Assembly: GCA_023159155.1 (NCBI GenBank)
Contig: JAJNNX010000015.1
Location: 806,001 to 870,000, forward strand
DNA: 64,000 nt
Reading direction: 5' to 3'
Origin: Ustulina deusta
Taxonomy: Eukaryota; Ascomycota; Sordariomycetes; Xylariales; Xylariaceae
Of the stretch, positions 21,076-33,135 are shown in pieces (the stretch's first letter is position 1; each line of letters opens with the position of its first letter). A model generated the notes under the pieces. That model made no database searches and was not told the DNA's origin. It saw only the letters and a program-made list of their open reading frames with translations. Position numbers and translations under genes: made by a program.

Positions 21076-23617
21076 TTATGCGCCGTAAGCAACTTGTCCC
21101 ATGGGCTTATCCTCACCCATGCCAGATGCCATAAAGTTTGTGTCAGGATTGCCCGTTGCCTTAGCAGCCGAGCAACGCGCCATTGTGGGTGAACTGGTTC
21201 ATCGAGTTAGCAGAGATTAGTTGGCAGCTGATGAATAACAAGCCTTCAACTTACCTCCTAGAAATAACGTCTGTGAAGTAGAAATCGTTGATGACCTTCT
21301 TGAGAGGCTCACCGGTAGACTTTGAGCCCTTGTTCTGATCTATTAGCTGTACCTTGCTGAGTTGCTGGAGGGATGTGGGCTCGACAACATCGTAAGCGGC
21401 AAGTGCAGGGCTGATCTCAACCATTCTGTCTCGCAGCATGGCGACATCGTCATACGGAAGAGGAGCGCCAAGGAACTCACTGGCAGCACGGATAATCTTC
21501 CAGTCCGTGCGAGCAGCGCCCGGCAATGAGGTGGCGGCACGGGTCATCTGCACCCGTCCTTCCGTGTTGACATATGTGCCTGCCTTCTCCGTGTACGCAG
21601 CTGCGGGCAGAACAATGTCTGCAACCTGAGCTCCCCGGTCACCGTGGTGGCCCTGGTAGACAACAAATGCGTCTTTAGGGATATCAGCATCGGCAAACTC
21701 GTCGGCGCCGAGAAGCCAGACGAATTTAGGCTTAGTTTCTGCAACAGCGGGAGAAGGTGTTGTGAAGCCAACCTCAAAAGCACCTGCTCTTGAAGCTGCC
21801 CTCTGCAAAATGTTGAAGCCGTTATGCTCCTCAGTCAGGAAGTTGGCAGCATTCTTGTCAACGAAAGTACCAATAAGTTCGTAGAAAGCCTTGGCATCAG
21901 GGTGATCCGTGACACCAGAGCCAACAACAATCATAGGCTTCTTCGCTGCTTGTAGCTTCTTTCCGAAGGGACCGGCAAGAGCCTTCTTCAGAGCAGCGAT
22001 ATCGGTACCGAGGTGCTCAAACTCGAAGGTTGATTCCCAAGTCTCACCAACAACACCAATCTCCAAGTCCGACCGCAGCCATTGTTTCCGAATACGAGCA
22101 TTCAGACCAGCAGCTTCGTGTCTCGGGTTGGTGCCAACAAGAAGCAAGCAATCGACATCTTCTACACCCCAGATCTTGGAGTTGAAGAGGTAGCTGGAAC
22201 GAACATCAACACCGTGGGCAATGGGCTGGCTTCCAGAGGGCATATCGAGGGCGAAGTTGTCGTGGCCAAGTTTGTTCGCCAGGTCCTTCATAGCCACCAG
22301 AGATTCGACTTCTGTTAGCTCGCCGGCAATCGCCTTGAACTCGTTCGGCTTGGGCGCAAGATGTTGGTAAGCGGCGCCAATCTCAGTCAGAGCTTGCTCC
22401 CAAGTAGCAGGCTCGAATTTGTTATTTCTCCGGACCAGAGGCATCGTAAGGCGCTGGGTCTTGAGACCATCACAGGCGAATCGAGTCTTGTCGTTAATCC
22501 ACTCCTCGTTCACATCGTCGTTTAGGCGGGGCTGGATACGCAAGACTTCAAGACCACGGCTGTCGACACGAATTGCAGATCCCAATCCATCCAACACATC
22601 GATAGACTCGGTCTTCTTCAGCTCCCAAGGACGAGCCCGGAAGGCGTATGGTTTTGATGTGAGAGCGCCAACGGGGCAGAGATCGATAACGTTACCGGAC
22701 ATTTCGGAGTTGAGGTTCTGTTCGAGGTAGGTACCGATCTGGATATCATTGCCGCGACCGAATGATCCCATCTCCGGAGCACCAGCAACGTCGTTCGCGA
22801 ATCGAATACACCTCGTGCAGTGGATGCATCGGTTCATCGAGGTCTTGATCAGGGGACCAATATTCTTGTCCTCCACGGCTCGCTTGCCACCGACTTCGTG
22901 GAATCGGCCTCTGTCGCCGCCATACCGCATAGACTGGTCTTGAAGGTCGCACTCGCCACCTTGGTCGCAGATAGGGCAGTCGAGGGGGTGGTTTGCCAGC
23001 AAGAACTCCATGACGCCTTCTCTGGCCTTGTGGGTGAGCGGCGAGTTCGTCTTCACCACCATGCCGGGTTGTACGGGCCAGGCACACGAGGCAACGGGCT
23101 TAGGAGCGCGCTCGACTTCGACGAGACACATACGACAGTTGCCGGCGATCATTAATTTTCTGAGCGATATTGTCAGCAAGAGGGGGTCGGGCCGGAAGCG
23201 AGGTGATATTCGTACTCGTGGTAACAGTATCTGGGAACAATATCATCAGCAATGCCTCCAGACACGCTCGAGATAGACCAAAGGAGCTTGCCCACCTGGG
23301 GATTGTGGCGCCGGCCTTCTCGCAGGCTTGGATTAATGCCGACCCGGCTGTTGTTGCGCAGTTAGCGGGGACACCGTCCTCGTGCCGGCCAGGCCATCAA
23401 GCCGTCGTCGTACCTTCAATCGACACCTTCTTCCCGTCTAGAGGCCCGTTAGCACATGTCCCGAAGCCGTGTCTTCGCCGCCCGACATCTGTGACTGACC
23501 AATGGTGAGCTCGACCTCGGCCGGGCGCTGGGGTGAGGCGGAAAAGGCCCTCGAGGCCCTCGCAGCAGCCTGCCGCGGCGTCCGCCAAGCCGAACGAGCC
23601 AGAGTGTGTCGAAGCAT
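21076..23617 (-). CDS. nuo78: NADH:ubiquinone oxidoreductase 78-kDa subunit (complex I), 743 aa
   Basis: Six exons fit exactly: 23617-23500, 23437-23414, 23347-23296, 23230-23216, 23159-21255 and 21193-21076 (2232 bases). The N-terminus (MLRHTLARSAWRTPRQAAA) is a typical Arg/Ala-rich mitochondrial presequence. The [2Fe-2S] ligands are in YCYHEKLM, GNCRMC and the SCAWP Cys. The N-terminal [4Fe-4S] motifs HPLDCPICDQGGECDLQ and RCIHCTRCIRF follow, then the molybdopterin-oxidoreductase-like domain. The last exon adds the conserved SPTMARCSAAKA tail. This is the largest subunit of the complex I N module, in the matrix arm, carrying electrons from FMN toward ubiquinone. Exon 4 is only 15 bases and encodes the first cluster cysteine. 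Introns are 59-76 bases. Length matches the Neurospora protein. Confidence 0.97.
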
Positions 23618-25124
23618 CGTGTCGTCCCGACGGAATATGGGGTAGAGGGGAGAGGGGGGACCGGAAGGGGGGGGGGTGGGTGGTGGTCAATTGGTTGATG
23701 GGGACCAGCTCGAGGTGTTGACGTCCGTGTCCGACGGATGCTTGAATCGCTCACTCACCGGCCTGGAGGATTACACAACCCTGGCCAGGCATTGGCTGGT
23801 GGCTCCAAAACCGTGGCGCTAGTCACTTAAACTGGCGATTATTTCACGAGCCTTATCATTGGCCCATACCTCTCTACCTAGATCCACTTTATGTGGCTCA
23901 GGTCTCACCACGGTACTCGGTACATACCTGGGTATGTTGAGCTCGGGCCAACACAATTTCTATTGCGAAAGGTGGGTCCACTGCCCGTACCCATTTAATC
24001 AGTCTCGCTTTTCGCCAGAGTTTTGGTTTTCTTTTCTCCTTCATCAACAAATTGTACACGGGCGCATTTTATTGTAGGTGAGCTTGAACAAGCATCTGGT
24101 TTTGCCAGCACTCTTGTTGCAGTCGAGTCTTCCTCTATCTTGCGCTCCAGAGTAATCCATTTTGACGCCGATTATGGAAGCAAGTGAGAGCTTTATGGTT
24201 ATGATGATCTATGCCTCTTACCGCCGGTTGTTACATTCATTTTCTTACGATGTCTAAGTATGTTTGATGGTTAGGTACTGGATAAGGCTTGACGTAGTGG
24301 CTTAATGGGCCTGGTCCTCGCAACGTAACTCTCCCTCAGTATGTGCATCCTTCTGTCGGCTTCAATCAATATCAATTGACGGCACCTGTAGCAATTTTGC
24401 TGCATGGTTGTGACCCCCGCTCGTCATAGCAAGGCACGCTATTCGGCCGAGGACGAGTGCGAAGTCCTGATTGAACATCCACCGTGAACATCTGCCTGGG
24501 GCCATCCATACCTGAAGACAAATCAGATGGTAAACCACACCTATCAAGATCTTAACGTCATGAATGAGTTTTCCGATAGGTCGGTATGCATAATCCGGGT
24601 GGCCATCCATCAGGGTTTTAGGTAAACAACAACGGAGAAAAGATAATATAGGTCTGCATACACAGTTAAGACACCTCCTCAACGTTAGGACTGGCGCGCC
24701 CTTAGCGTAGATGGAACAAATACATGATGTGCCTTGAGTGCGCAACAAACCATTCTTTGGTAATATGTGACTCCCCCTGGGGTCATTTACTACTTCGCTA
24801 GAGTGCTAGTTTCGAGGTGGTATGTTATCCACCTTGTAGAGATTGAGTTTCAATCATCCTAGTGGTTCTGGCTCTTCATATGTAAATTGAAAACCGAAAG
24901 TAGTTTGTTTGAACTGTGGTCTTGTGTCGTAAATTCATCGCTATCTAACGCTCATGCTCATGCAATGTAACAAAGGAAAATCTACCCATGCAACCCCCTC
25001 AACTCCTAAATACATAGATTATCTCCAACATATCCAATACAGAAAACATGAAGATATATATAAGGATATGTCTATATACAACCCTTCTCCTTTGTTCATT
25101 CTCTCCCTCATTATGTGTATTTGT
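23618..25124. other. spacer between NUO-78 and the polyketide synthase
   Basis: No gene is supported. The left 150 bases are the NUO-78 promoter side and include a G-run near 23657-23678 (C-run on the gene strand). The right end is the PKS 3' flank, AT-rich with TATATA words near 25055-25078. The frame at 24362-24748 has no protein-like features. Confidence 0.5.
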
Positions 25125-28100
25125 TTATGCCTTCGGCTGAAGAGCAGCGGGAAGGAACTTCGACTTGGAAGCAATGTGCTGCGCGAGGTCAATCATAGGC
25201 TGGTTCTTGAGGATTTCAGAGACGTGGATCACGCCCTGGAGATCCTTGAGGGCCCAGGCACGAATGTCGACAGCGATGAGGGAGTCAACACCGTATGTGT
25301 TGATCGGGCGGGACGGGTCAAGATCCTCAAGCTCCATCATGAGGCCCTTGGCAAGCTTCACCATGAGGCCCTGGCAGACCACCTTGGTGGCATCGACAAT
25401 GGTCTTGGCTGCACCGAGGAGGGCGGCCAGGTCGACGGTCGTACCGCTGCTCTTGTTAGACTTGGCGTTCTGCGTAGCCGAGTCGAAGGCTCGGAGCGGT
25501 CCAAAGCGGGCGTCGGCGAACCAGTACGGATCGTCAAAGCCGTTTGCCTTGACGAGGCCACCACTTGCTAGACCCAGGGTAGGCTGGTTGCGGATCTCGC
25601 CCGCCATCGCCTCTTCGAGGATTGCCCACAGTTGGGCGGAGCCGATCTGCGGCGCACCGCAGGCCACGATATCTGGCACTTTACCTTGCTCCGACACGAA
25701 ACCGATATCACCCATCCAGCCCAGGTCGATCGACGTACCGGCTAGACCCAGAGTGCGACGGTGGTACGTGAGGGCATCCTGGTACACGTTACCGGCGTTG
25801 TAATTGCTCTGAGCGATGGAACCGATCTGGCCGGCGGAAGAAGACAGCGTGATAAAGAAGTCAAGGTCCTTGGGCAGCTGGTTGTGCAGGTTGGTGGTGA
25901 CGAAGTACTTGGGGCGGATGGCACCGTTCCAAGCGTCGAGGGGCATAGTGTCGAACATAGAATCCTAGGACCGGGCGTTAGCAGATATGTCAACAAATTC
26001 AATCAGGTTTCAGAAAACTGCTTACCTTGACGTTCATGGCTAGAACAACTGCACCCTTAATGGGCGGGAAGTCACTCTTGGCTAGCTCCTCAAGAACCCT
26101 AGCACACTCAGCCTCCTCACCAATATCCGTGGCAAAGACGCGAGTCTGTACACCTCTAGCGTCGAGCTCGGTGAGGACAGCTTGGACTTCAGGGTTCTTG
26201 GCACCAGAGCGCGAGGTGAGAGCGAAGTACTTCGCACCCTTGTCAGCCATCCAGGTGAGCATGGAGCGACCGAGACCACCAGTACCACCAGGAATGAGAT
26301 AGGTAGCGTTAGGATTGAGCTTAAGCTCGGTCTTCTTGCCACGCGTGACGGGAACGATATCGTCGTCAGTGACCTGGAGCACGACCTTGCCTAGGGAGCG
26401 GCGGGACTGCAGGATGCGGAAAGCGTCAGAAATCTCAGAGAACTTCTTGATGTTGAGCGGCACAAGCTTGAAGACGCCCTCGGCATAGTACTTCAGAACA
26501 TCCGCCATAAGCTTGCTGAAGACGCGCTTGTTGGTGCGGTACATTTGTAGGATGTTGACGCCAGAGAATGTGGCGTTGTTAAGGAACGGCACCATGTCAA
26601 GACCCGTGTTGGACTTGATATCCTTCACGCCCAGCTCGATGAAGCGACCGAATGGTGCAATGCAGTGCCAGGTCTGGCGTAGCAACTCGCCGGTGAGCGA
26701 GTTGATGACGACCTGGACGCCCTCACCCTTAGTGACACGCTTGATGCCCTGAACGAAGCCGGCATCCTTGTTGCTAAAGATGTGGTCATCAGGGATACCG
26801 TACTTCTCCTTGAGCAGGTTCTTCTCGGTCTCAGACGAGACAGTGACGAGAACTTCGGCACCAATGTGCTGAGCCATCTGGATCGCGCCCTGACCGAGAA
26901 CATCAGCAGCGGAGTGGATCAGAATAGTCTCGCCGGCCTCAAGGCGGGCGGCATTGTAGACACTGTAGGCCGCAGTGCCGTAAGAGATCAGCAGGGAAGC
27001 ACCCTCTTCAAAGGACATGGATTCGGGAAGCTTCTGGAAATTCTCCTGGCTGTTTCGGACGTAAGTTCTGTACCACCCATTAGCGACCGTCAGGACACGG
27101 TCACCAACAGCGTAGCCAGAAACGTCCTTGCCGAGGCGAGTGACGACACCGGAGCATTCGATACCGAGGTTGACGTCCCAAATTTGGCCAACAGCCACAA
27201 CCATGTCAAATTGGTCGAGACCGACGGCCTTGACCTCAATCTCGACCTCTGAATCACCAAGAGGCTTCTCGTACTCGGCATCATCGCTGAAGAAGAAGCT
27301 GTCGAGCTCACCAGTGGCCTTGATGGCAAGCTTGAGAGCACGGTTAGCCTGCTTGAGTGGCTGTAGGGACAGGGCGTTCTCGTTATCCTCGCTAGGCTCA
27401 AGAAGTCGGCTCAGGCTCTCATCGGTGCCGAGACGGAGGACGTGAAGAGCACCCTCGCGAGCGGCAAATTCGTGCTCGTTATTCGCAGCATCGCCCTGGA
27501 TATTTAGCACCTTAAGGATTGTACTCGTGGTGGAAGCATCATCGAGTGAGACTTTAGGATCGAGATCGAGGGTAACAACACTGATCTCAGGATCTTCACC
27601 GCGGACCGTGCGGGCTAGACCAGTAATCATGTTGAGCACAGGTCGTTGAGTGTCAATAGTAGCACCACCTTGGGTGAGCCAGAGGGTACCATCAGATTTG
27701 AGGAGAACATTCTTGACAGCCGTGTACTGCACTTCGTCCATGGTGGTCAGCACCGACTTCTCAACCTCAGCAGCAACAATAACACGGCTCTTTTTCAAGT
27801 CAGCCTCAGCAGCTTCGGTGAGGGTCTTCTTGTCAACGGTAGCGCCCCCAGCGGTGAGCTTCTTGGTTAGTTCTTCGACGAGACCTTTGGCCTCAGCAGA
27901 CTCATCGGAACCAGTGACGATGGTAACGTTGTTAAGAGGAGAGATCTTAGGCTCAATAGGGTTAGTGGCGGCGACGAGTGAAGACGACCAACCAACATCG
28001 TCACGGTCACGGAAGCACAGATCAGCGCCAGTGAAGCCGACGGATTTAAGACGCTCGTCCCAGCCCTCTTCGGAAAGCTCAGGACCCCAGTGTCGGTCGT

Positions 28101-31100
28101 CATCCTCACCGAGCCACCAACCAGCGAGCAAACCGAAGACGGCAGAACGTCTACCAATCTTGCTAGTTAGCTCGGTAACGATAAGCTTACCACCAGGCTT
28201 CAGCAGCCTGCGGGCGTTAGCTAAGGTCGTGCTGATCTTGGAAGTCGCGTGCAGGACCTGGAAGGCAACGACGACATCATAGGTACCCTCCTCGAAGCCC
28301 TGTGCTGCAGGCTCGTTCTCGACATTCAAGACCTTGAAGTCCATCAGAGAGCGGTATTCCTTGAACTCCTCGGCAGCCTCGGCGAAGAAAGAACCAGAGA
28401 TATCAGTGTAGGTGTACTTGGTGAGCTTGCCGGGAACGTTTTCGCCTAGAGCGGCAAAGATACGGCTGGTGGCCGAACCGGTACCGGCACCAATTTCAAG
28501 GATGCGGAGAGGCCGCTTGGCAGCTAGGCGCTTGATGTACTCGCATTGAACGGCAGGAGTTCGCTCGTCGGAAAGACCATAGCGGTACATCTCGTTAAGA
28601 GCGTTGTCATGGTTCATAAGCTCCCAGGGTTCGATCTCGCCGAGAAGGACGCTCTCAATATTGTCGCTAATGCGGACCATCATCTTACCCTCGAGGCTAG
28701 TAGCTGCGGCACGGGCAAGAACCTCATCCTCGGTCTCTTTGCTCGATGACAACCACTCTGGGGTCTGGCAAGGAAGCTTGCTCTCGCTGGCAAGCTTCAC
28801 TTGATTCTTCATGTAGTTGTAGAAGATCAGGTGGTGAGGGGCCATACGCTTGGCGTCTTCATCAGTGAAACGTTGAGCCATTCTCTTGCACACGATGTAT
28901 GCGCACCACTCGAGGTCGTAGACCTCCTTGTATGGCACCTGGGGAGCCTTGTTGATAGCGTCAGTCAGGACCTCCTTCAAGGTCTCTGGGGAGTTCTCGA
29001 CGTCGACGTGCCATGTCGAGTAGGCACCCAATTTGCGAACAGCCTTGATCTTAGCCTCTTCTTTTTCGTCGTCTTTATTGTCGGAGTTGTAGTCAGTCGA
29101 CTTCAAGCCCTCGAAGATGAGCAGAGGCTCAGCCCACTTCTCATCGGAGAGAACGACAGTTCCGTTGGTGCCATCAGCCCACTTCTCCTTAATCTCGGCG
29201 TAACCCTGTAGCTTTGAGCCAACTTCGGTTGGCAGCTTGGTGGAGACATAGATACGCTCGATGTACTTGGGAATGGTGATCTTCTCAACGCCCTCGGCGG
29301 CTAGGAGGATGTGAAAGATACCATCAAGGGTAGCAGGGTGGATAACGTAGGAGGATTCCACGTGAACAGGCATCCAAGATTGCGTGTCCGGAACCTCGAG
29401 AGTAGCAACGACGGCGTTACCAGCAGTGCGTGACTCCTTGAGGGTCTTGAAAGTTTCGCCCCAGCGCATACCAAGTTTCTCAAACTTGGAGTAGAACTCC
29501 TCACCGGTGTGGGAAGTCAATTGAGCGCCCTGGATGCGAGCATACTCGTTCTTGTAGATTTCGTTGTTGGCGACCTGTTCGTCGGCAAAGCTGGTCGCGT
29601 GATTGTCAGCTGCATATTTCGGCGAGACGAGACCAGTGCTGTGCTGAGTCCAGGTGCCATCACGGGCACGGCTAGAAATGGAGAACTCCTTCCAGTATGT
29701 TGTGAGAGACCGCGAAGCAAGACGCCAGTTACGGAGCTGGAGCTTAGTCTCAACGGGCTGATCCTCGTTGTCGGTGAGGATGATCGGTGCACCAGGGAAA
29801 ACATCTCGGAACTGCACACCCTCGAGGACTTTGCCAGGCTCGGCAATTTGGCGCACGGCCTCCACAACCATGGTTAGGAAGCCTGCAGCGGAGAATAGGA
29901 ATGTGTCTTGTACACCGTGATGGCGAGCCCACGGGATCTCGGAGGTGCGCAGGTAGTTGCGCCAAGCGGGCTCAGCATCGCCGGAGAATATATCGCGTGA
30001 GCCCAGAACGTCGTGTTTAGGTTCACTTCGGTTCTTGTAAGCGTAAGACAAAGCGGTCTCATACCAAAATCGCGTATTATGGTTCCAGGAGAAGTGAGGG
30101 AGGTCAACAAGGAAGCTTGGGAGCTCCTGCTTAGAGTCGAGGTGGTTGGCCTTGCTAACATCAATAGGTAGACCCTTCTGGAACAGGATACCAACACCCT
30201 TAAGAGTAGTTCGGATGGCATCCTCCTTGCGCGTGAGTAGGCTAAATAGATTGAATTCCGAGGGTGGCGTGGGCAGAGCCTTGAGAATCTGCTTGACAGG
30301 TCCTTGCAAGGCGCCGTGAGGCCCAACCTCCATCAAGACAACGGGTTTGCCAGAAACGGTGGGCTCGCTCAGGATGCCAGACAGAGCAGGACTGAAACGG
30401 ACGCAGTTAACCATGTTGTCCACCCAGTATTGGGGGTTTAGGAGGCCGGCATCGTCAATTTCCTTGCCGCTGACGGAGGAGAACATGCGAGTAGCGCTAG
30501 CTTCGCCACCCTTGATACCCCTCATGGACTCGTAATAAGGCTCCGCCAGTTTCCTCATGAACGGACTGTGGTAAGGGGTCTTGACGAGCAGCTTCCTGGC
30601 CCAAGCCTGGCTGCCAATGATGTTAAGCACCTCATCAACACCCTCCACACTACCGGAAAGGGTCACACTTTCGGGGCTGTTCACGCAAGCAATGACTGGC
30701 TTGGGGTCGGAAGTGCACTGGTCGATGAAAGGCTGCACGCCCTCCTCTCCAAGGGCAACAGCCAACATGGCACCGGTAATGTTGAGGCTGGCTGATAGAC
30801 GACCACGATGGTAAGCAACAGTCCAGGCAGCTTCGCGGGAAAGGGCACCCTTGGCGTAAGCGGCAGCGATCTCACCGCTGGAGTGGCCGACGGTAAAGTC
30901 GGGAGCGGCACCCCATTCCTTCAGGAGGTCAACGAGACCCACTTGAACGGCAGTGCAAGCCGGTTGACTAATCTGGGGTTCGTTGACTCGCGAATCGGCC
31001 TGGCTCTTTCCAAGCTCCTCGACAAGATCCCACTCACAACCGAGAGACTTGAGGTGAGCAGCTGCTTCTTCGATACGAGTGCGATAGGTGCGATAGGCCA

Positions 31101-33135
31101 GAAGTTCTCGGCCCATACCAAACCACTGAGCACCTTGGCCGGTAAAGATCCACACCGATGCAAGGTTGTCCGAGGGACGCAGGTGCTTAGCAGGGATATC
31201 GAGCTCCTTAACGGCCTCGTCGAGATCCGAAGCAACGACAAATGAGGCCCAAGCGTGCCGGGATCGGCGTCCTGACAGCGTGTAAGCCAAGCGCTTGAGG
31301 TGAGTGGGAGCCTCGGTAGCGAGAACATTTCCCTCCTTCAGGTAGGCCTGCAGATCCTTGGCGGTTCTCGCAATGCCGTTTTGTTCGTGGTGCGACCAGA
31401 CAAGGAGCTGAGGCGTGGAGGAAATCACTCCCAGGTCCTCCGCGCTGTCAACCTCGGAGGCGGGGGTGGTGGTGCCTTCAGTGCTGACAACTTCAGAGTT
31501 CAGAACACTAGTAGGGACAGCCGACGACGCTAGGGAACTAGGGACCTCGGGTTCAGGGGTGAGAAGAGCAGGTCGAGGGACGATGGAAGCGGTGTTGTGA
31601 CGCCCGGTGAGCCCACGGCTAGTGAGATAATTGTAAGCATCATCAATAATACAATGAGCATTAGTACCGCCGTATCCGAATGAGTTAATACTGGCACGTC
31701 GTAGACCGTCGATGGGCCAAGGAAGAAGCGCGGTGGGAACGGCAAGATTCCATTCCTTCAGCAAAATCTTTGGGTTGGCTCTTTCGAACCAGATGTTAGG
31801 AGGGATCTGACCCTTCTCGAGAGCATAAATTGCTTTGGTGAGGCCGGCAATACCAGCAGCGGCTTCCAAGTGGCCGATATTGGACTTGACGGACCCGACA
31901 TATAGCGGTAACTCGGGAGTGTGGTACTTGCTGAAGACCTTGGAAATAGCAGAAGTCTCCAACGGGTCACCAGCAGGTGTACCGGGACCATGAGCCTCAA
32001 AGTAGGTTGTGTTCTCGGGCGTCAAATTCGCGTTAGTGTACGCGGCTCGGATCAAGTCCTCCTGCGACTCGGCAGAAGGCAGATTGATACCGGGAGTTCG
32101 ACCGTCGTGGGTCACCGAGGTTCCTCGAACAACCGCGCGAATACAGTCGCCATCTCTCAGAGCATCGGCCAAAGACTTAACGACGATGAAAGAAACGCCC
32201 TCGCCACGGGAGTAACCGTTAGCCTTGTGGTCGAATGACTGCGACTTGCCATCCTTAGACAAAAAGGACAGGGTGCTGAGATGGTTGGAAGTGTGCGGTG
32301 CCAAAATCAAGTTGGTGGCACCAACGAGAGCCTATATCAAATGTCAATATTAAGTTGTGTGGGTGTACTATCTTTTGGCCAAGCATACCATATTTGACTC
32401 CCCAGTGCGAATGCTTTGCATGGCTAGGTGCAAGCAGACAAGAGACGATGAGCAAGCGGTATCAAGCGTCAAGCTAGGTCCCTTCAGGTCGAAGTACCAG
32501 GAAACTCGGTTGGACACCATGGCAGTACCCATAGAGCCGTTGGCTTCGTAACGACTGGACAAGAGTTAGTCGACCTTTCGAGCCGTCGAATGCAGATACT
32601 TACGGGTAGTCGTCCGGATCAATGGCGCGAATCGCGGCATAATCCCTGACACAGGTACCCAGGTAGCATCCCATGCTAGATTGGGCAACGTCGGCCATTG
32701 TCAGGCCAGCTACGCGTTCATTATTAGCCAACTATGCCCTCCGACTTTTGACGGAAGCCACAAAGCCTTACCTGATTCCAAGGCCTCGTATGCGAGTTCG
32801 AGAGCAAGTCTCTGTTGGGGGTCCATAGCATGGGCCTCCTGGGCTGAGATCTTGAAGAAAGGAGCATCGAATAAGCCAACATCAGAGGATATGAAGTGGC
32901 CCTTTCGGGTGCTTGTTGTTCCCTGGTGCTCGGCACTAGGGTGGTAGAATCCATCAATGTTGTAGCGGTCCTTTGGTACGTCGGTCAACGCACTCCTCGC
33001 CTGGGAGACCATATCCCAAAGTTTGCCTGGGGTCGACGCATCTCCCGGGAATCTGCCCGAAACACCCACGATGGCGACGGGCATCGCACCATCCTTGGCG
33101 AGGATGGCCTCGATTTCTTGTTGTGACAGGGCCAT
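25125..33135 (-). CDS. highly reducing iterative type I polyketide synthase (KS-AT-DH-CMeT-ER-KR-ACP), 2593 aa
   Basis: Five exons (33135-32772, 32709-32604, 32554-32389, 32331-26026, 25964-25125) join in frame to 2593 residues. KS about 19-445: DTACSSSL with Cys191, [12 protein letters not shown] with His326, SNIGHLEA with His366. AT about 606-915: GHSSGE with Ser697. DH about 988-1290: His1018 in ARHHGVQD and Asp1216 in HPATLDG. C-methyltransferase: [11 protein letters not shown] near 1492. ER about 1890-2200: [14 protein letters not shown] near 2019. KR: GGTGGLG near 2228 and Tyr2369 in SNYNAGN. ACP: GVDSLI with Ser2542. There is no thioesterase, so release needs another enzyme or hydrolysis. 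The DH motif lacks the usual Gly and Pro, and the ER cofactor loop lacks its Gly pair. The product cannot be predicted. No tailoring gene, transporter or regulator is adjacent. Confidence 0.96.

Noticed and set aside
24362..24748. 128-codon minus-strand frame between complex I and the PKS
   Set aside because: No motif and no splice context; not typical coding composition.
27650..28282. Long plus-strand frames inside the PKS gene
   Set aside because: They are antisense shadows caused by codon bias; the minus strand carries clear ER and methyltransferase domains.
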